NCBI GenBank assembly: GCA_947378465.1 | Contig: CANCJZ010000002.1 | Span: 1 to 40,908 of the forward strand | Length of the DNA stretch: 40,908 nt | Reading direction: 5' to 3' | Source of the DNA: Flavobacteriaceae bacterium | GTDB taxonomy: Bacteria > Bacteroidota > Bacteroidia > Flavobacteriales > Flavobacteriaceae | Shown: piece after piece, positions 39,440-40,908 of the stretch | Position numbering within the stretch: position 1 is the stretch's first letter | Layout of the letters: every line of letters begins with the position of its first letter | Translations under genes and position numbers: made by a program | Notes under the pieces: generated by a model | Databases searched by the model: none | What the model saw: the letters and a program-made list of their open reading frames with translations, nothing else | Told to the model about the DNA's origin: nothing

Positions 39440-40387
39440 CTATAATTCTTCAATCAACAACCAAGCTTCAGGGTTGTGCGATTTTTTAATACGTTCCATC
39501 TCTTTTTGTGCCTCGGCATAGGAAGTAAAACTTCCATACAATACAGGATACAAATCGTGATTGTTTTTTGCTATTCTTTTGGCGTGATAGCCTAGTTTTA
39601 TTAGTTCTTCATACACCTTATCCGCATTTTCTTCTTGTCTAAAAGCACCCGCCACAATATGGTAAGGCATTTTCCCTCCTTTTACAGTAAGTGTTACTGT
39701 AGGTAATGGATTAGTAATAAAGAAAGTTGCTTCTTGGATTTTGTGATTTACTTCTTTTTGAACTTTAGTTTGCACCGCTAATGTTTGCTCTTGAATTTGA
39801 GTTTGGTAGTAAACATTTCCATAATAACCACCAGCGCCTAACAAACCAGCACCCATTACAAATAGCGCGGCATATTTCAAGAACGGATTAGATTTTTTCA
39901 TTTCAACAACAGGAACCACAATTGCTTCTTCCTCTTGTGTAGCCTCTTCTTCTTGCAAAAGAATCGCTCTTTTGATGGCTGGTGACACATAAGTAGACAA
40001 TCCAAATGAACTGGTCAAGTAATTCGTTTGGTCATTTGGAACAAATACAATGCTTTTTTCCGAATTCAAAACCAATTCCCCTACATTCTTTAATGCAACC
40101 GTGCCCAACTCTTGAAGTGTTTTTTTCCAAACACTAACCTCATGTTCAATAATCGATACCGCAACTTCGTATGTGATTTTCTCCGAAACAGCAATATGAT
40201 TAGCCAATAAACCGTCATTATTTTTCAAGTAAGCATTAAAAGAAACCAGCTTTTTAGGAGGGTAAAACGAATGCGAACTCTCTTGCAATTGCGCCGATTG
40301 GATTTCAGTCAAAAAGGCACCGAATCCTGGAACAGTTACGCATTGGTAACGATAGAGTAATTGTGATATATATTGATCAATCTTCAT
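39440..40387 (-). CDS. HU-CCDC81-like domain plus SPOR domain membrane protein
   Basis: N-terminal 'MKIDQYISQLLYRYQCVTVPGFGAFLTE...', single TM 'YAALFVMGAGLLGAGGYY', C-terminal SPOR 'PYHIVAGAFRQEENADKVYEELIKLGYHAKRIAKNNHDLYPVLYGSFTSYAEAQKEMERIK'. Confidence 0.85.
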   Translation of the reverse strand: MKIDQYISQLLYRYQCVTVPGFGAFLTEIQSAQLQESSHSFYPPKKLVSFNAYLKNNDGLLANHIAVSEKITYEVAVSIIEHEVSVWKKTLQELGTVALKNVGELVLNSEKSIVFVPNDQTNYLTSSFGLSTYVSPAIKRAILLQEEEATQEEEAIVVPVVEMKKSNPFLKYAALFVMGAGLLGAGGYYGNVYYQTQIQEQTLAVQTKVQKEVNHKIQEATFFITNPLPTVTLTVKGGKMPYHIVAGAFRQEENADKVYEELIKLGYHAKRIAKNNHDLYPVLYGSFTSYAEAQKEMERIKKSHNPEAWLLIEEL

Positions 40388-40437
40388 AATGACAAATTTA
40401 ATTATTTAATGGCTACCACAAAATTTTATTAACAAAC

Positions 40438-40471
40438 TTTGTTAACAATTTTCAGATTGTTCTTATTTTTG
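40438..40471 (+). promoter_or_regulatory. Putative promoter of dprA
   Basis: TTTG (40438-40441) - N22 - TATTTTTG (40464-40471), 17 bp before ATG 40489. Confidence 0.55.
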
Positions 40472-40488
40472 AATATCAATAGATTATT

Positions 40489-40908
40489 ATGGAAGAGCAA
40501 GAAATTATTTCGATTTTGGCATTGATGAAGATGGAGGGTGTGGGCGATATTATGGCTAAAAAGCTCATTCATCATTTTGGAAACGCACAATTGGTGCATA
40601 AAGCGAAAGCCTCTCAATTGGCAGCAATTGACGGAGTAGGTCAAGTGCTGATTAAAAATTTAAAAAACACTGCGGCCTTCCATCTCGCCGAATCCGAATA
40701 CCGTTTTCTCAAAGACCATAAGATTCAAACCTTATATTATAAAGATGCCTCTTATCCCGACCGACTCAAACATTGCATCGATGGACCTGTGCTCTTATTT
40801 GCTTCGGGCGCTATTGATTTCAATAACCACAAAATCATCAGTATTGTTGGAACCCGTGAAGTCACCCCTTATGGTGCTGAATTTTGTAAAAAACTAATCG
40901 AAGACATT
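40489..40908 (+). CDS. dprA: DNA-processing protein DprA, 3'-truncated by window edge
   Basis: Translation from 40489: MEEQEIISILALMKMEGVGDIMAKKLIHHFGNAQLVHKAKASQLAAIDGVGQ...YPDRLKHCIDGPVLLFASGAIDFNNHKIISIVGTREVTPYGAEFCKKLIEDI; 'SIVGTREVTPYG' is the DprA Rossmann motif. Not in the ORF track because it runs off the end. Confidence 0.93.
   Translation, partial: MEEQEIISILALMKMEGVGDIMAKKLIHHFGNAQLVHKAKASQLAAIDGVGQVLIKNLKNTAAFHLAESEYRFLKDHKIQTLYYKDASYPDRLKHCIDGPVLLFASGAIDFNNHKIISIVGTREVTPYGAEFCKKLIEDI

Overview
A 40.9 kb chromosomal window with low GC. Gene content, TTG/ATG starts, Bacteroidota-type promoter motifs (TTTG / TAnnTTTG) and T9SS components point to a Flavobacterium-like Flavobacteriaceae genome. 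Left part (1-8975): cell-surface polysaccharide locus (truncated GT, O-antigen ligase/polymerase-like, UDP-glucuronate decarboxylase-like SDR, polyprenyl glycosylphosphotransferase, GT4, WecB, CapK-like ligase). Middle: T9SS-sorted Asp-box protein, purD, upp, GT9, S74-chaperone secreted protein, PaaE-like reductase, ABC exporter, SprE/PorW-like gliding/T9SS lipoprotein, bactofilin. It is followed by an F1Fo ATP synthase operon (atpZ-like, atpI-position membrane protein, atpB-E-F-H, an exported ORF, atpA-G; no atpD/C). Right part: flippase, dut, TPR proteins, nucleotidyltransferase, DUF4292-like lipoprotein, degenerate LytM/EnvC-like protein, thioesterase, HU-SPOR fusion, dprA start. Most genes look like ordinary core genes. 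The items most worth a second look are: a 14-unit ~20 bp dyad-containing tandem array (1220-1502); an exported ORF between atpH and atpA; intercistronic hairpins in the atp operon; a 16 bp palindrome filling the putative atpB promoter spacer; and a 21 bp perfect hairpin upstream of the S74-domain gene. No clear defence system, CRISPR array, transposon or RNA gene was seen.
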